NCBI RefSeq assembly: GCF_963259705.1
Contig: NC_081851.1
Coordinates: forward strand, 13,986,145-14,050,144
DNA length: 64,000 nucleotides
Origin: Myotis daubentonii
Lineage: Eukaryota; Chordata; Mammalia; Chiroptera; Vespertilionidae
Direction of reading: 5' to 3'
Shown one piece after another: positions 11,901 through 23,900 of this stretch (within the stretch, counting starts at the first letter, position 1; every line of letters starts with the position of its first letter). Below the pieces are notes generated by a model, which searched no databases, had not been told where the DNA came from, and saw nothing but the letters and a program-made list of their open reading frames with translations. The translations under genes and the position numbers were made by a program.

Positions 11901-14900
11901 ATGACATCTGTCTCAGAACGTTCATCACTGCTTGTTTCTGAACGTTTTCTGGAGAAGAGAGAGATCTCTCAATTGCCTGTGGCGATGGAGCCATGTTACC
12001 CAGGCCCTTCCGTGTCTGTGAGGAAATGTAGAGGCCGGGCTTGAATTCCCACATGACGCTGGGAGGCATGGCTACTTCCTGAGAAAACTGGGTTTTGCTG
12101 GGCCTTCCAAAGAGTTTTATTGCATTAAGTAGATGCGTTGCATAAAGAACAGACAGTACGTGTTGGAGATTCACAAATGCAAACCGCTTTGCTTTGCCAT
12201 CCTACCTTCTGGGATTTTCACTGTTATCACTGGCCCCGCCTGGCAGGAAGGCGGGAAAAGGAGCCCCGCGGTCACTGCAGTGTCCAGGTCGCCACCTAAG
12301 CGAGCAGATCCGCTTCCGCCACTGCCCCTGCGGGCGCCGCCCTCCCGTGTGAGGCCAAGGGGGGCCTCCTGACGCTCCCACTGCGCACTCTCCAGAGCCC
12401 AGGTCCTCGGCAACCAGGCGTCGCCTACGTAAACGTCATCACGCTCCTCCCGCCTGCGTCAACATGCTCTGACCCAGTGCGCAAGCTCGGAGGACAGCGC
12501 TCTGTGAAGGCCATGGCTCCCAGGGAGGCTCGCGGAGCCGGAGTCCGCGCCCGACACCGGCTGGACTGACCTGCGGAGCGCGGAAGCCTCCCTGGACCGA
12601 GGGACGTGGGACGGACACAGCGGCCGCCTTGGAAGGTGGCCCTGAACGAGGGGTCCCTGGGCCCGGCGACCAGGAACACGGTGGCCCTTCGCGCTCCCCT
12701 CAATGGCCTCAGCCCGCTGGCCTCAGGGCCGGCGACAGTCTCTGCAGACAGCGCCCTTGAGCCAGGCCAGAGGCGACCCACCGGGGACCTCCTCCTCCGC
12801 AGAGGACACGGCCAGGCATCTGGACCAGAGCCCTTGAGAGACTGGCAGCGGCTGGAGCCTATGATGCTCAGCAAAGGGAAGGGACCCAGATGGGCGGTGC
12901 CAAGGCTGCGAGGTGAGATTCTCCCTGTACCCGCCCCGCCCCCTGCGAAACCAGACCTGCTGCGGAGCTCGGGGTGCAGGACGCTGCGTGAGTGACCGGC
13001 CACTGTGTGACCGCGGCCCGCACTTTGGCCCCGCCCGGTGCTTTCTAACAGGGCGCTGCTCTCCTTCCATGAGGCACTTACCACACGCGGGACCCTTTGC
13101 CTGCACTAACTCACACCATCCTCAAAACACCTACTAGGTGTGTGCATCGCTAACCCCATTTCACAGATGAAGGCAACGAGGCACACAGAGGTCCATCGTG
13201 TGCGGTCTCACTGCTGCAGGGACTCCTCATGCTGCCTCGTGACGCCTCTCCAGGAGGCCTCCTGTCCCCCTACCATAACCGTGGCTGCACTGGACTCTGC
13301 CTTTCCCCAGCTGCGCATGCTCACCAACACCTGGGTGCTCCCCCTGGCCACTTATATGCCCGTATGTTCCGGACAGCACCCACGGGTACCTGCTTTCTGA
13401 GCTGCTGGTTCTCCTTCTCCAGCTCCTGGCGCTGGAGGCTGCTCTCCTGCAGGGCCAGGGAGGCGTCCTGCAGCCCCTGGATGGTGCCCTGGAGGCTCTG
13501 CTTCTCCTGGTCCAGCTTCAGGAAGCAACTGGAGGCTGAAGAGCAAAGTGGAGTCAGAGCCCATATTCCAGGGGCCTCAGCTTCTGCTCTCTGCCCCCGG
13601 CGCTGAGATGGCCATTACCCTGAGCCTTGGGTTTGGGGGGCCGGGAGTGTCAGCTGGGTGCCCTCCCTTTTTCCCAGGGTGCTGTTGCTCTCTGCACATG
13701 AGGGTTCCTCAGGCGGTTATGGCCCCTCTGCTGGTTCAGCTGGGATTGTTAGGGGAGCAAGCAGAACTTAGAAGAAAGCAGGTGATGGCAGAGAGAAGCC
13801 AATGCAAAAGTTCAAGATGGTGGAACTGCTGGAACCACTTTTTTACAAAGTTGTAACCTGACCATCAAGTCAAGGATTGCAGAGACTAACAGATGGCAAA
13901 GAGAGTGCGTTCTCTGTGCCAGCCTCAGAGTGGTGGGTGTCCGGGAGGCTCAGCCGAGGGTTTAGGGGGGACATGATCATTGACCCGCATGTCTGTGGGT
14001 GGAAGAGGCTATGGGGCACATATGCCCAGTACTTGCCACCTCTGGGTAAATTCCTTCAGTCAGAGATTTCATTTTGTACTTTCACAATTGCATTGAAAAA
14101 GAATGAGACAGGGACACAATGTCGTTAAGAGTTCTCACTAGCGCCCTTGCGATAATTGCCGATAGGCTACTAGAGACCAGCCACTACGATGTCCAATCCA
14201 GTGACGAGAGTGAGAGCTGCCAGGAGACAGAAGAAGACCAAATTATCCCAGGAAATAGCACATGCTGCTGTAGTGGAGACAAGGAAAGGTTCTCAAGCGA
14301 TCCAGCCACACAAAGATTATATCAGAATCTGAAACAATGGAAATAATAGAGATAGCAACTACTCAAGAATCTGTGACACTGAATCCTGAGATAATGGAGC
14401 AAACAGTTAGCCAAGTACAGGGCATGCTGTCAGTTGCCCAGACTCAATCTGCAGAATCAGGCTGCAGCATTAGAACCGCGCTTCTCCAGCTGATCCACAT
14501 GTTAAAGAAACCTCCTGAAGCATCTGCTCCTCAATTTCAGGTCATTATAGAAATGATACACCATGTTTTCAGAGATCTAAAGGACATTCAGGAAGAAATA
14601 GTTGACATTAAGAGGCACATAAGTCGACTCAGCCTGTCATCCTACGTCTCAACATGTGCACCACAAGGCCACGTTGACGTAACACCTTGCTTAGATCTAC
14701 AGCCCTCTGTGGATCAGCCCACACCACCTTTTCAGCCAAGCGAGATTGAGTCCTCCCCTGACGAGTTCTTCAGTTCATTCTCATAAGCAAAATTTAAGAA
14801 AAAGAAATAAAAGGAATGAGACAGTATATCCAAATTGCTTAAAAAATTCTAAGCGAGATGAAAACATAAGGTAAAGCCAGAAAAAGGCAGATTTCCTCCG

Positions 14901-17900
14901 TTGCTTTTAAACAGCTTGAATGCAGAACAGAAAAGGGAGCACAGACCTGAGAAGAATGGGCGTTCTCGGCCCCGCCCTGCCACCAGGAGGTGCGTGACTT
15001 TGGATAAATCCCAGGGCTTGTTCAGGAGGAAACCATGAATGTATGAGGGGTCAGGGTTGTTCCCTCACCTGTCCCTTCAGGGCCACACACTCAGCCCTGG
15101 GAGCCTTATCACACTGTACTGCTAATAGGGCTGCTCATGAGCACCCCAAGAAGCAGAGTAATGGGTATCTTTGGATAAGACAAGGGCGAGAAGAACAGCC
15201 ATCCTTTGTTGGCAACCTGCGGGCCAGGCACAGTCTAATGCTTCACTGTCTCCTCTCACAAGATACCCATAGCAATCCTGTGAGGCAGCTTCATTACCCC
15301 CATTTTGCAGATAAGAAAACTGAGGTGCAGAAGAGGTCACCTGGCTAACAAGTAGAGGAGCCAGGACTTTAAACCAGGCCTTTCTGATTCAAGAAGCCAC
15401 CACCCCAACCACACATAAGTATACACACTTTGTTCGTGAGCTGCCAGCTAAGCAGTAGGAGTTGGGAACACCAAGAAGTCAGTCACTGACCTGAAAGGGC
15501 TCATAAGCTACACTGAGCATCTGAATCAGGGAGGCTTTCCAACCCCATCAGCCACCTTGGTCTCTAACAAGCACATTTGGTCTGAGCCACTCCCTGTCAG
15601 CCAGCACCAGTTCTGTGTCCCACCAGGGGGCAGTGGTGCTCCCCAGGAACCTGAATTCCCAGAGCCTGGGTTCCCAGGAGTGAGGAGACACCAAACCACA
15701 GAAAGAACTAACTTCTCACACAGACTCATAGTTCGATGAACTGATTTTAGGTTTGGAGCTGATGGGACGCCTTGAAGAGAGGAATACCCAGCTGCTTTCA
15801 ACAGCCTTTCCATGATGCTGAGGAATGTTGCTCAGAATTGAGAAATAGTTCCTCCCCAACCCAGCCAAAGGCCTTCCTGGCTCTAAGCAAAGCCTAACCT
15901 GCACTCACAGGTGCACGCGTGCTATTGTTGGACACAGGAACTGGCTTGTTGTTTGCCGGGTGCTGAGGCTCCTGCTGCATGGCCACCCCACCCACCTTCC
16001 CTGGCCAACCCCTCACCTCCTCTGGGGGCTGGGAGGGGGGAAACACCAGAGGAAGTGGAAGAGGCCTGGGTCCCCTGAACAGCAGCCACTGAGCAGCCCC
16101 AGCCCAGGAAGACGGAGAGCAGACTACACCCATCTGTCCGATGATGAAATCAACGGAGGAAACCATGCCCCGGGTACAACTATAATGGAGGCGAGTGACC
16201 ACTGGGGACGCCTCCTGCATCCAGAGCTTCCAGTGCTCCATGGAGAGATCTAAGACACCCTCTGGGTGTCAGCGTGCTGTCATTTGGAAGCTCCTGTGTC
16301 TAGCTGAATGGGAACTGAGAAATCTGGCAGCACTTCCTTTGCATTTCATGTCCTGACTTCAAGGCTGCCAGGCCCTTCATGTTCTTGGAGAGAATTGCAA
16401 TGAAACAGTTTCAAATGGCCCTTGAATAAAACCCTATTTACTTGGGCTGACATATGAGTTTCAGAGCCAAGGGCTCAGCTCCCTGGCTTATGGAGAAGCC
16501 GAACAGTCAGCTGTTCCTGGAGAAGGCCCTTGGTATCCATTAAAGTGTAATTGTTTTCAATCAGGCTGGCTCCATGGCACCATCGGCTGCTGCCTACCCT
16601 CTGACAGCTGCTCCAGCTCCCAGCGCAGGTGGGTGGACTCCTCCACACTCTGCCCCTGTGCAGCCTTGAGGGCCAAGTTCTCTTCCCGCAGCTCCTCAAG
16701 GTGTTGCTGGTCTGTGTCCCGGGCCTGAATGTGCAGAAAAGGGGGTGGGGTGAGGATGCTGACTGGGGCACGCTCTGGACAGATCCCGGCCCCTGTGCAT
16801 CTGCCCTCATTTCCCCAGGATGAAGGGCCTCCATGCCCCTGCTCACTTCCAAAAACACAGCTGCACAGAAATGACTCCAAAACACGGCCCAGCTGTGAGA
16901 GTTACAACCACTAAAAAGTATGTTGACCCAGTGACCTAGGCCCTAGGTCAGGGGTGGGCAACCTTTTTGTGAGTGCGTGCCAAAACCAGCAAAATCTCTG
17001 ACTCAAAATTCTTCTGTGTGCCAACCCTAATTTTTTGAGAACATGTTACGCCTACTTGGTATCTCTTAAGGTGCACATATGTGAAGAACCTTGAAGAAAT
17101 AATAAAATTCATTCGAGTGACAGAAACACAGTATATGATAATGAAAAATACATTTTATTTTTTAATGTATACATGTACACTGATAGTCTGACAGAAAATG
17201 TTATGACTCCGTTTGATATTATCAGTGGGACTTTTGCTGCTGCATCACTGATGACAGAGATTTTACATCAGGTTTCTATTTCGTGACCTTCAGAGATATG
17301 CATGAGCTACTACTTTCATCCGTCAGGCTACTCCTATTATGAGACTTAACAAAATTCATCACTGAGAACAAAGGTTCACAATTGTAAATGGGAGATTATA
17401 AGAGAGGGTTTCGCGTGCCAGCAAAAGTTACTGGCGTGCCATGTTTGGCACGCATGCCAGGGGTTGCCCACCCCAGCACTAGGTCCTAGGGGATGAAGTT
17501 CTCTGAGCGGTGTCTGAACAAAGTGACGTACAGCACAGGGCTTTAGAGCAAATGCTATAATGATGGCAGCTCCGTCGCCCCTTAGCAGGCCTAACGCCTT
17601 GGAAAGGCCGTAGGGACTCACACATCACAGCTCAACCCACATCATAAACGCCAGAGGAGACCCTTTTTGCAACAGAGGCCCAATCCCTCCATCCTCACAA
17701 GAAAGCAACACAGCATCAGGTCCTCTCTGCGTTGGAGGCTTCAGTGGTGCCCACTCAAGCCACTGAACCTAGCAAGCGACTCTCCGCCGTCAGCGAGTCA
17801 CTGTGCCGGCAGCAGCACCGACCCAGTAGCTGAACATCAGAGAAGGGCACAACATGAACCGAAAACTGCCCCAACAGTTTTACACGTGGCGACAACAGCC

Positions 17901-20900
17901 TGTCCTACCAAATGTAGGTGGTGCAGCTTTGATTTCAGCTGCACGTTCTCCTCCTCAAGCTCATACAGCTTATCGACCCGGGACCGAGCGACAGTCAGCT
18001 GCTCCTGGAGAAGGCCCTTGATGTCCATTAAGGTGTAGTTGTCTTCAATTAGCTCCTGGTCAGCAAGAACACACATGAGAGCAATGAGGTTAAGGCCCCT
18101 GGTCATGACGAGGGCTCTTCCAGGCACCTGGACCCAAACCAACAGCCTAGTGGTGACCCTGCTGCCGCGGGAAGTTCTGTCTCCACTTTTGAGCCCCTGC
18201 CCTTCTCCATTAGGCCAGGCCAGATGGAAAAATCCCCGCAGGAAGACACTATTTAACTTCGGGAAGGGAACACTGTGAGAGTGTCTGACATGTACAGCCT
18301 CAGGTGGTTGGATGAGTGCACCTGCACAGGTGTGGGACTTGGCTGAGCCCCTTTACTTAAGAAGGAAGGGGTGGGGCTGAGAGTCCTGGGTTTGAGGACT
18401 GAGGCTAGGCCTCTCACAGTCACTCCACTGATCTTGGTTCTGGAACAAAATTCAGATGAGCTTTTGTTCAATATGCACTTCCTATTTGAACATTTCACAC
18501 ACCTACTCTCAGCAGTTTCCTGGAAATGAGGGGTCTGTAAGACACAACAAACAAGTACTATGGGCCTCTGTGTGTCAGGCACAAGCTGGGAGTGGAACGC
18601 AGTGGCTGGGCCCTCGAAGGCCACCTCATAGGAGTCCATGGCACTTACTCCTATCCCAGTGCCCAGCACACAGGGGAACCGTTCAGTTCATTCCCCTCAT
18701 CCCTGGTCCTGCCCTCCAGAGTCTTCCCAGCGCCACTCATGTCTTCGGGGGCTGAGTCTCCCCTGAATGCCCTCACAGTTTGTGAGCACAGATACACATG
18801 GATGTGTCTGTTTCTCTCAGGGAGCAGTTTTCCAAGGCTTGCCCCACTCATGGGTGCGGGCCAGTAGCTCCTGCTTATCCATCACGTGTTCATTTCCCCA
18901 CAGGGGCCAGAACCCCGGATTCTTGGTAGAGGGGAAACCGTATACCTACCGCCAGTGGACACGGTTCTGGTCAAAGCCTGGCAGCAGGAAGGGTTTGGTG
19001 ACTGACTCTGGCTTCACCTGGCAGCCCCCTCTCTGCCTGACCCTGGCCCTGCACTAGGCGCTCTCTTTCTCTGCCACATTCACTCTGCACAACAGCCCCC
19101 AGAGGGAGGCAGGGACAGTCCCTTCCTACACACGAAGAGGCTGACTTGGGCCAATTAAGGAATGAGCCCCAAGTCACAAAGCCAGCCAGGGGTGAAGCTG
19201 GGCTTGAACTCAGGCTGGAGAGCTCCAGACCTGTCTCTTCACTGCCCTCAGCAGCCTGCACCCCATCCTTAAGGAGCCCGGACTAGTATCAGTGATGTCA
19301 GCTGGAGCACATGGAGGGGCTTCACGCAGGAAGAAGGCCCAGCTCTCCCTCTTTGGCCACTGCCCCCAGCATTCTGATCTAGTGTTCCAGCCGGTCTACC
19401 CACCAGTACTCACCAGTATCACCATAATCCCAGGCCCTGAGTTCCATAGCGCAGCCTGCCCCTTCACCCTTACAACCAACTCCTACCCAGCCTTCAAAAC
19501 CCAGCCGGAATTGGGGGCGTGAGCACTGTTCTTGCTGATCCCTGGGCCCCGGCACATGGGCCTCGGAGAACAGTGTGACTCATTCTCTATGTGGCCTGGC
19601 CTTCACAGACCACTCTATTTCTCTTGTAATTCATTTACTAATGCCATGTGTAAGGCATTACTAGTTTCACAGCAAAATTATTAATCAATATGAGAAATGT
19701 TGCTGCTGTTATCCAGAGGCACACACCTTGAGAACACGAAAAAGGGGTTCCCACGGGAAACCCTGCAAAAGCCCAGAAGCTCCCCAGTGCCAGGAGCGAG
19801 TCTTGCTTTGTGTTAGATCCCCTGCTCCTGGCGCAGGGCTTGGCGCCACACAGGCCTTCAGTCACTGCATCCGCATGACTGGGCGAGGCTGCTTGGACAG
19901 GCCCAGAAAAGACACGGAGACAGAGGCTGAGCCCTGAAACCCACCCCCATCCACGGGGCAGAGTGTTGGCTGAGATGTGGGCCTGCCTTAGGTTCCCCGT
20001 GTGCAGGAGGCTGCGGAGGCGGCAGCCTGGGGAAGCTTGCACATGACCTTCCGCAACCCTCCTACCTGTGAGTGAGGGTGCCCGTGCCCCACACCTGTCT
20101 GTGCTGCAGATTGATGCCTTTCATCACCAGCAGGGCCAGGGGACCATTTCCAGGACAAAGCGGAGAGCTGGCCTCCCACCCCCACCCCTCCTGAGCCAGG
20201 CTGCTTGGGCACAGCACCCAGGGCGCCTTTTCCCCAGGGGGTAGGGGAGTGAGCCACCAACATTCCTGGGGGAACAGACACACCCTGAGTAGGTGGGAGG
20301 AACCAACAAGCCTGGACCACAGTCATCCCCAACCCGCACCACCTGGCCCCGGGACCCCTGGGCCGGTCCGCAGCAGGAGAGCATGTGGAAGTCTCCGGCC
20401 AAACTGCCTGGCCCAGCGCACCTGCCTACCAGCTGCTTGGCCAGGAGAGGGACAGCCTGTGCTCCCAGACCTGTGCTCCCCTCACAAGCTTCCTGCTGGC
20501 AGCGGGATGATTTCTTACCACCCAGCAGCCCACTCAGTGTGTGCTGACATCCTGTTTTCACACCGCTCCCTCAGACTGCCTCTAACCCTGGGCTCAGCAG
20601 AGGGAACAACATTCCCAAATCCTCAAAGAGAGGGTCCCAAACCCGCTGGTGATGTGAGCCATCGGGTGCATGGTCAGAGTGTCAGTAACCCTGCCTGGGT
20701 CTTGGTCTCCATCCCCCCCCTCAGCCCTGACACCCTCCCCTGAACAGACCCATAACCTTGAGATCTGAGTAGGCTACACCATGGAGAGCTTCATACGGGA
20801 CTTGCCCAAATACCATATATCTTTCCTATTTCACTGTATAAACCTCACAGACTAGCACAGTTATCTCTGTTTTATAGATGAGGAAACAGTCCTGGTAAGA

Positions 20901-23900
20901 TTTAGCCATAGAAATTACAAGGAGTCTTAAAGAAAAAGATTAGTGAATAGAAAGTCATCACTATAGCATGAAGGAGGAGAAGGAAAAGTCCCAGAAGAAT
21001 CAGGGCCCTTCAACCACATTCCCAACCCTATTCCTTCCACTACCAGAGGGAGCCCAGGGGTCTGGCAGACAGTCTGCGGTGCAGGGAGAGGGCCAGCTGG
21101 GGAGGCATCGCGGCTCCTCTCCACTCTTCCAGGACCCAAGTGCCCACCGGCCGCCTACCCTGGGTCAGACTCACCTTCATGCGGGCTGCATAGAAGTCTA
21201 TGTCTTTCTGCTTCTGCCTGAGGCCCATCTCCAGCCTCTCCACGCGCCTCGCCTTCTCCCTCAGGAAGTCCAGCTCAGGGAGGGGGGCACGGGCAGCCTG
21301 GGCGCTGGCTGCCAGCTCCATGTTCTGGGAGGTGGGCAAAGGCAGGGGACCTGGCTCAGGGCACCCTCGGGGCTGGGGAAAGGCCCAAGTCCCTGCAGCC
21401 CCTGGAGAAGCCAGGGGCGGCCAAGCTGGTCCATGTGCAGGCCCCTGTGTGGGGGCCCCACATGCTGTCACTGCAGCATGTCACCCCCCAGCAGCTCCCA
21501 GGACAGCTGGCTCTCAGGCAGCGCTGCTTTGAGCAGGAGGGAGAGGTGTCCCAGGTCACGTTCCTGGACCTGGGGCCCCGGTGACTGGGGCGTCCCAGCC
21601 CCTCACCCCCGGCCCACAGGATAGGCCTCCTGCTCACATTGCGCCGGGCCTCCTGCAGCTCCAGCACCAGCTGGTACAACTGATGCCTGGCGTCCGCCAG
21701 CTGCTTCGTCTTCTCCTCCCTGCGGGCGATGAGAACACGTGGTGAGGGCTCCTCAGAAGCACCCGGAAAGCCCACCACCTGGGAGACCGCAGCGGGGAAG
21801 GAGGGGGTCCTGGCGTGAGGAGGGCCTCTGCACGTGGGGCTGCAAAACCACTCCCGACTCCAAGGTGAGCTCTAAGTCACTCTCAGACTACACCACAGAC
21901 CTGAGCTTTCCTCTGAGGGTGCGGACAGGGAAGGAGCCCCCGGAACCACTGTGCCCTCCACAGCCAGGCAGGCAGGGAGGCCCCCTGGCAGGGAGGTGAA
22001 GGGGGCAGCTTCCCAGGAAGTGGGCTTGGTGCCATCACCAGCTTCAGGAAAGGGGGAGCGGGCCCACCGGACGGGAGAGGAGAGACACATCCTCCCTCCA
22101 GCCAAGAGCACCCACACTGGGCCCAAGGCTGAGCGGCAGGCTGCTGCTCTGAGTCTGCCAGGTCTGGACTGGTCGGAGCCATACAGGCCCAGCAGAACCC
22201 TGCTGTGCAGGCCTGGGGAGGGGCTAGCCCAGGGCCCAACAGGGACCCAGCTCACAACAGAGCCCCGTCACCCCAGGGCACTGTGAGAGCTGCCCCGTTT
22301 GCTGCACTGCATGGCAGTGAACCACATGTGCGAGCAACGGGGGGTGACACAGGGCACAAGAGCGGAAAGACCGGGTCACTGGGAAACTCACAGCTCCTGC
22401 CTGAGGCCGCGCAGTGTGGCCTTGGTGTCCGCCAGCTCCACGGCCAGGTGTTGCGTGTCCTCGCTGGGGCGGCTGCTGGTGTTCCACTCCTGGGTCATGG
22501 TCACAACCAGCTACAGCAGGGCAGACAGAGGGGTCTCACCAGCGTGCTCCTGTGCCCGGCACAGTGCCCGCACTAGAACGTGGTGAAGAATGACGAAAAG
22601 ACGGAAGAAAGTAAAAGAGAAGATGGCAGCCGAGACTGCAAAGCCAGGAGGGAGGCAGGAGAAAGTGGGGGATTTTTTAAGAAGCGAGGATATATTTAGT
22701 GAGACAGAAGGGCCATGTGAATGGAGCCGACTACCCAAGCTCAACCTCTGTCCTCACACAGGTGTCTCAGGGAACTGTGCCCTGCAGGGAAAGTGCCCAC
22801 ACCCTGCCCCCTCGGAAATGGACCAGGAGGACAGACAGTGTGCAGTTTGAGAGGAAGTCAGGATGAGGAGCGTGGCCATAACTAGGGCCCCAGACCCAGG
22901 CCCCTCCCCACCGTCCCTCAGGCTGTTGGGCCACCCGCAAACACACCTCCCTGCAACTGTCTCGTTCAGTTACGAGCTTCCTGAGGCAAAAAGTCGTGTT
23001 GCTGGAGAGAGACTCCAGCTCCTCCAGGGCCATGTCTGGGACCTCCAACCTCTGCATGTCAAACAGGCTCTCCTGGTGGCGGGTCACCTGTGGGCACACA
23101 AGGGTAAGGTGCTGCGGAGGCCGGGCAGGGAGCAGCGCTGGGGTCCCCTAGAGCACCCACCTCCCAAGGCCACGCCCCCTGGGACCTAGGCCCCACTCTC
23201 CCACAGCTGACCCACCTCACTGACATTATTAACCCTCAGCCACCAAGTTCCTGTGGGGGCCGGGCAGGCTCCTCAAAAACTACAGCCACACCCTGCAGCC
23301 CAGCTCTTTCCTCACACACCACTGCTGCTCTCACACTAGCTCGAGGGGGACACTGACTTCCCACCGGACAGCACTCCTCCCAGTGTGGGAGCTCCCTCAA
23401 CTGTCCCAGGGATTGCAGTCACACACCACCCATGTGTCACACAAAGAGGGTAAGCCTTGGGAGTGGAGGGTGAGGAGGGATAGCATCTTATTCTCCAAAT
23501 AAAATCTAACGTGAAGATGGCCAGGGATCAAACCTGAAACCCAAGTACATGACCTTGACGGAGAATCAAACCTGCGACCCTTTGGTTGGCAGTCTGACAC
23601 TCTAACCACTGAGCCAAATCGGCTGCGGCCTGACCTCACCTTCTCAACCTGACCCCAGACCTGCTAGAGGAGGCAGAAGGGCTGTTTCCATCCTTGTCTT
23701 CTCAGTTTGGGAAGGTGAGTGTTCGTGCACGTGGGCCTCAAAAGGGGAAAACAAATGGCAATCCACTGAGTGATGTGCACCACAAACGCTCTCACATTTT
23801 CCAGAGGGGTAAGTGGAGGTGGAGAGTAACTTAAAAAAACCCTGCTCTGGCAGGTTTCACTCCGTGGTTAGAGCGTCAGCCTGTGGACCGAAGGGTCTCG

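Larger units (their letters stand above)
18056..21174. other. Intron, old repeats only
   Basis: Two MIR-like remnants are visible (about 19050-19215 and 20790-20915). No exon of the CCDC88C-like series is expected or seen here, because the exons on either side join in phase. Confidence 0.5.

Noticed and set aside
12425..13106. Overlapping long open frames on both strands in the CpG island
   Set aside because: GC-rich DNA lacks stops by chance; none shows family resemblance.
13352..13564. Pro/Gly/Ala-rich minus-strand frame over exon 13390-13535
   Set aside because: It is a shadow in the wrong register of the true coiled-coil exon.
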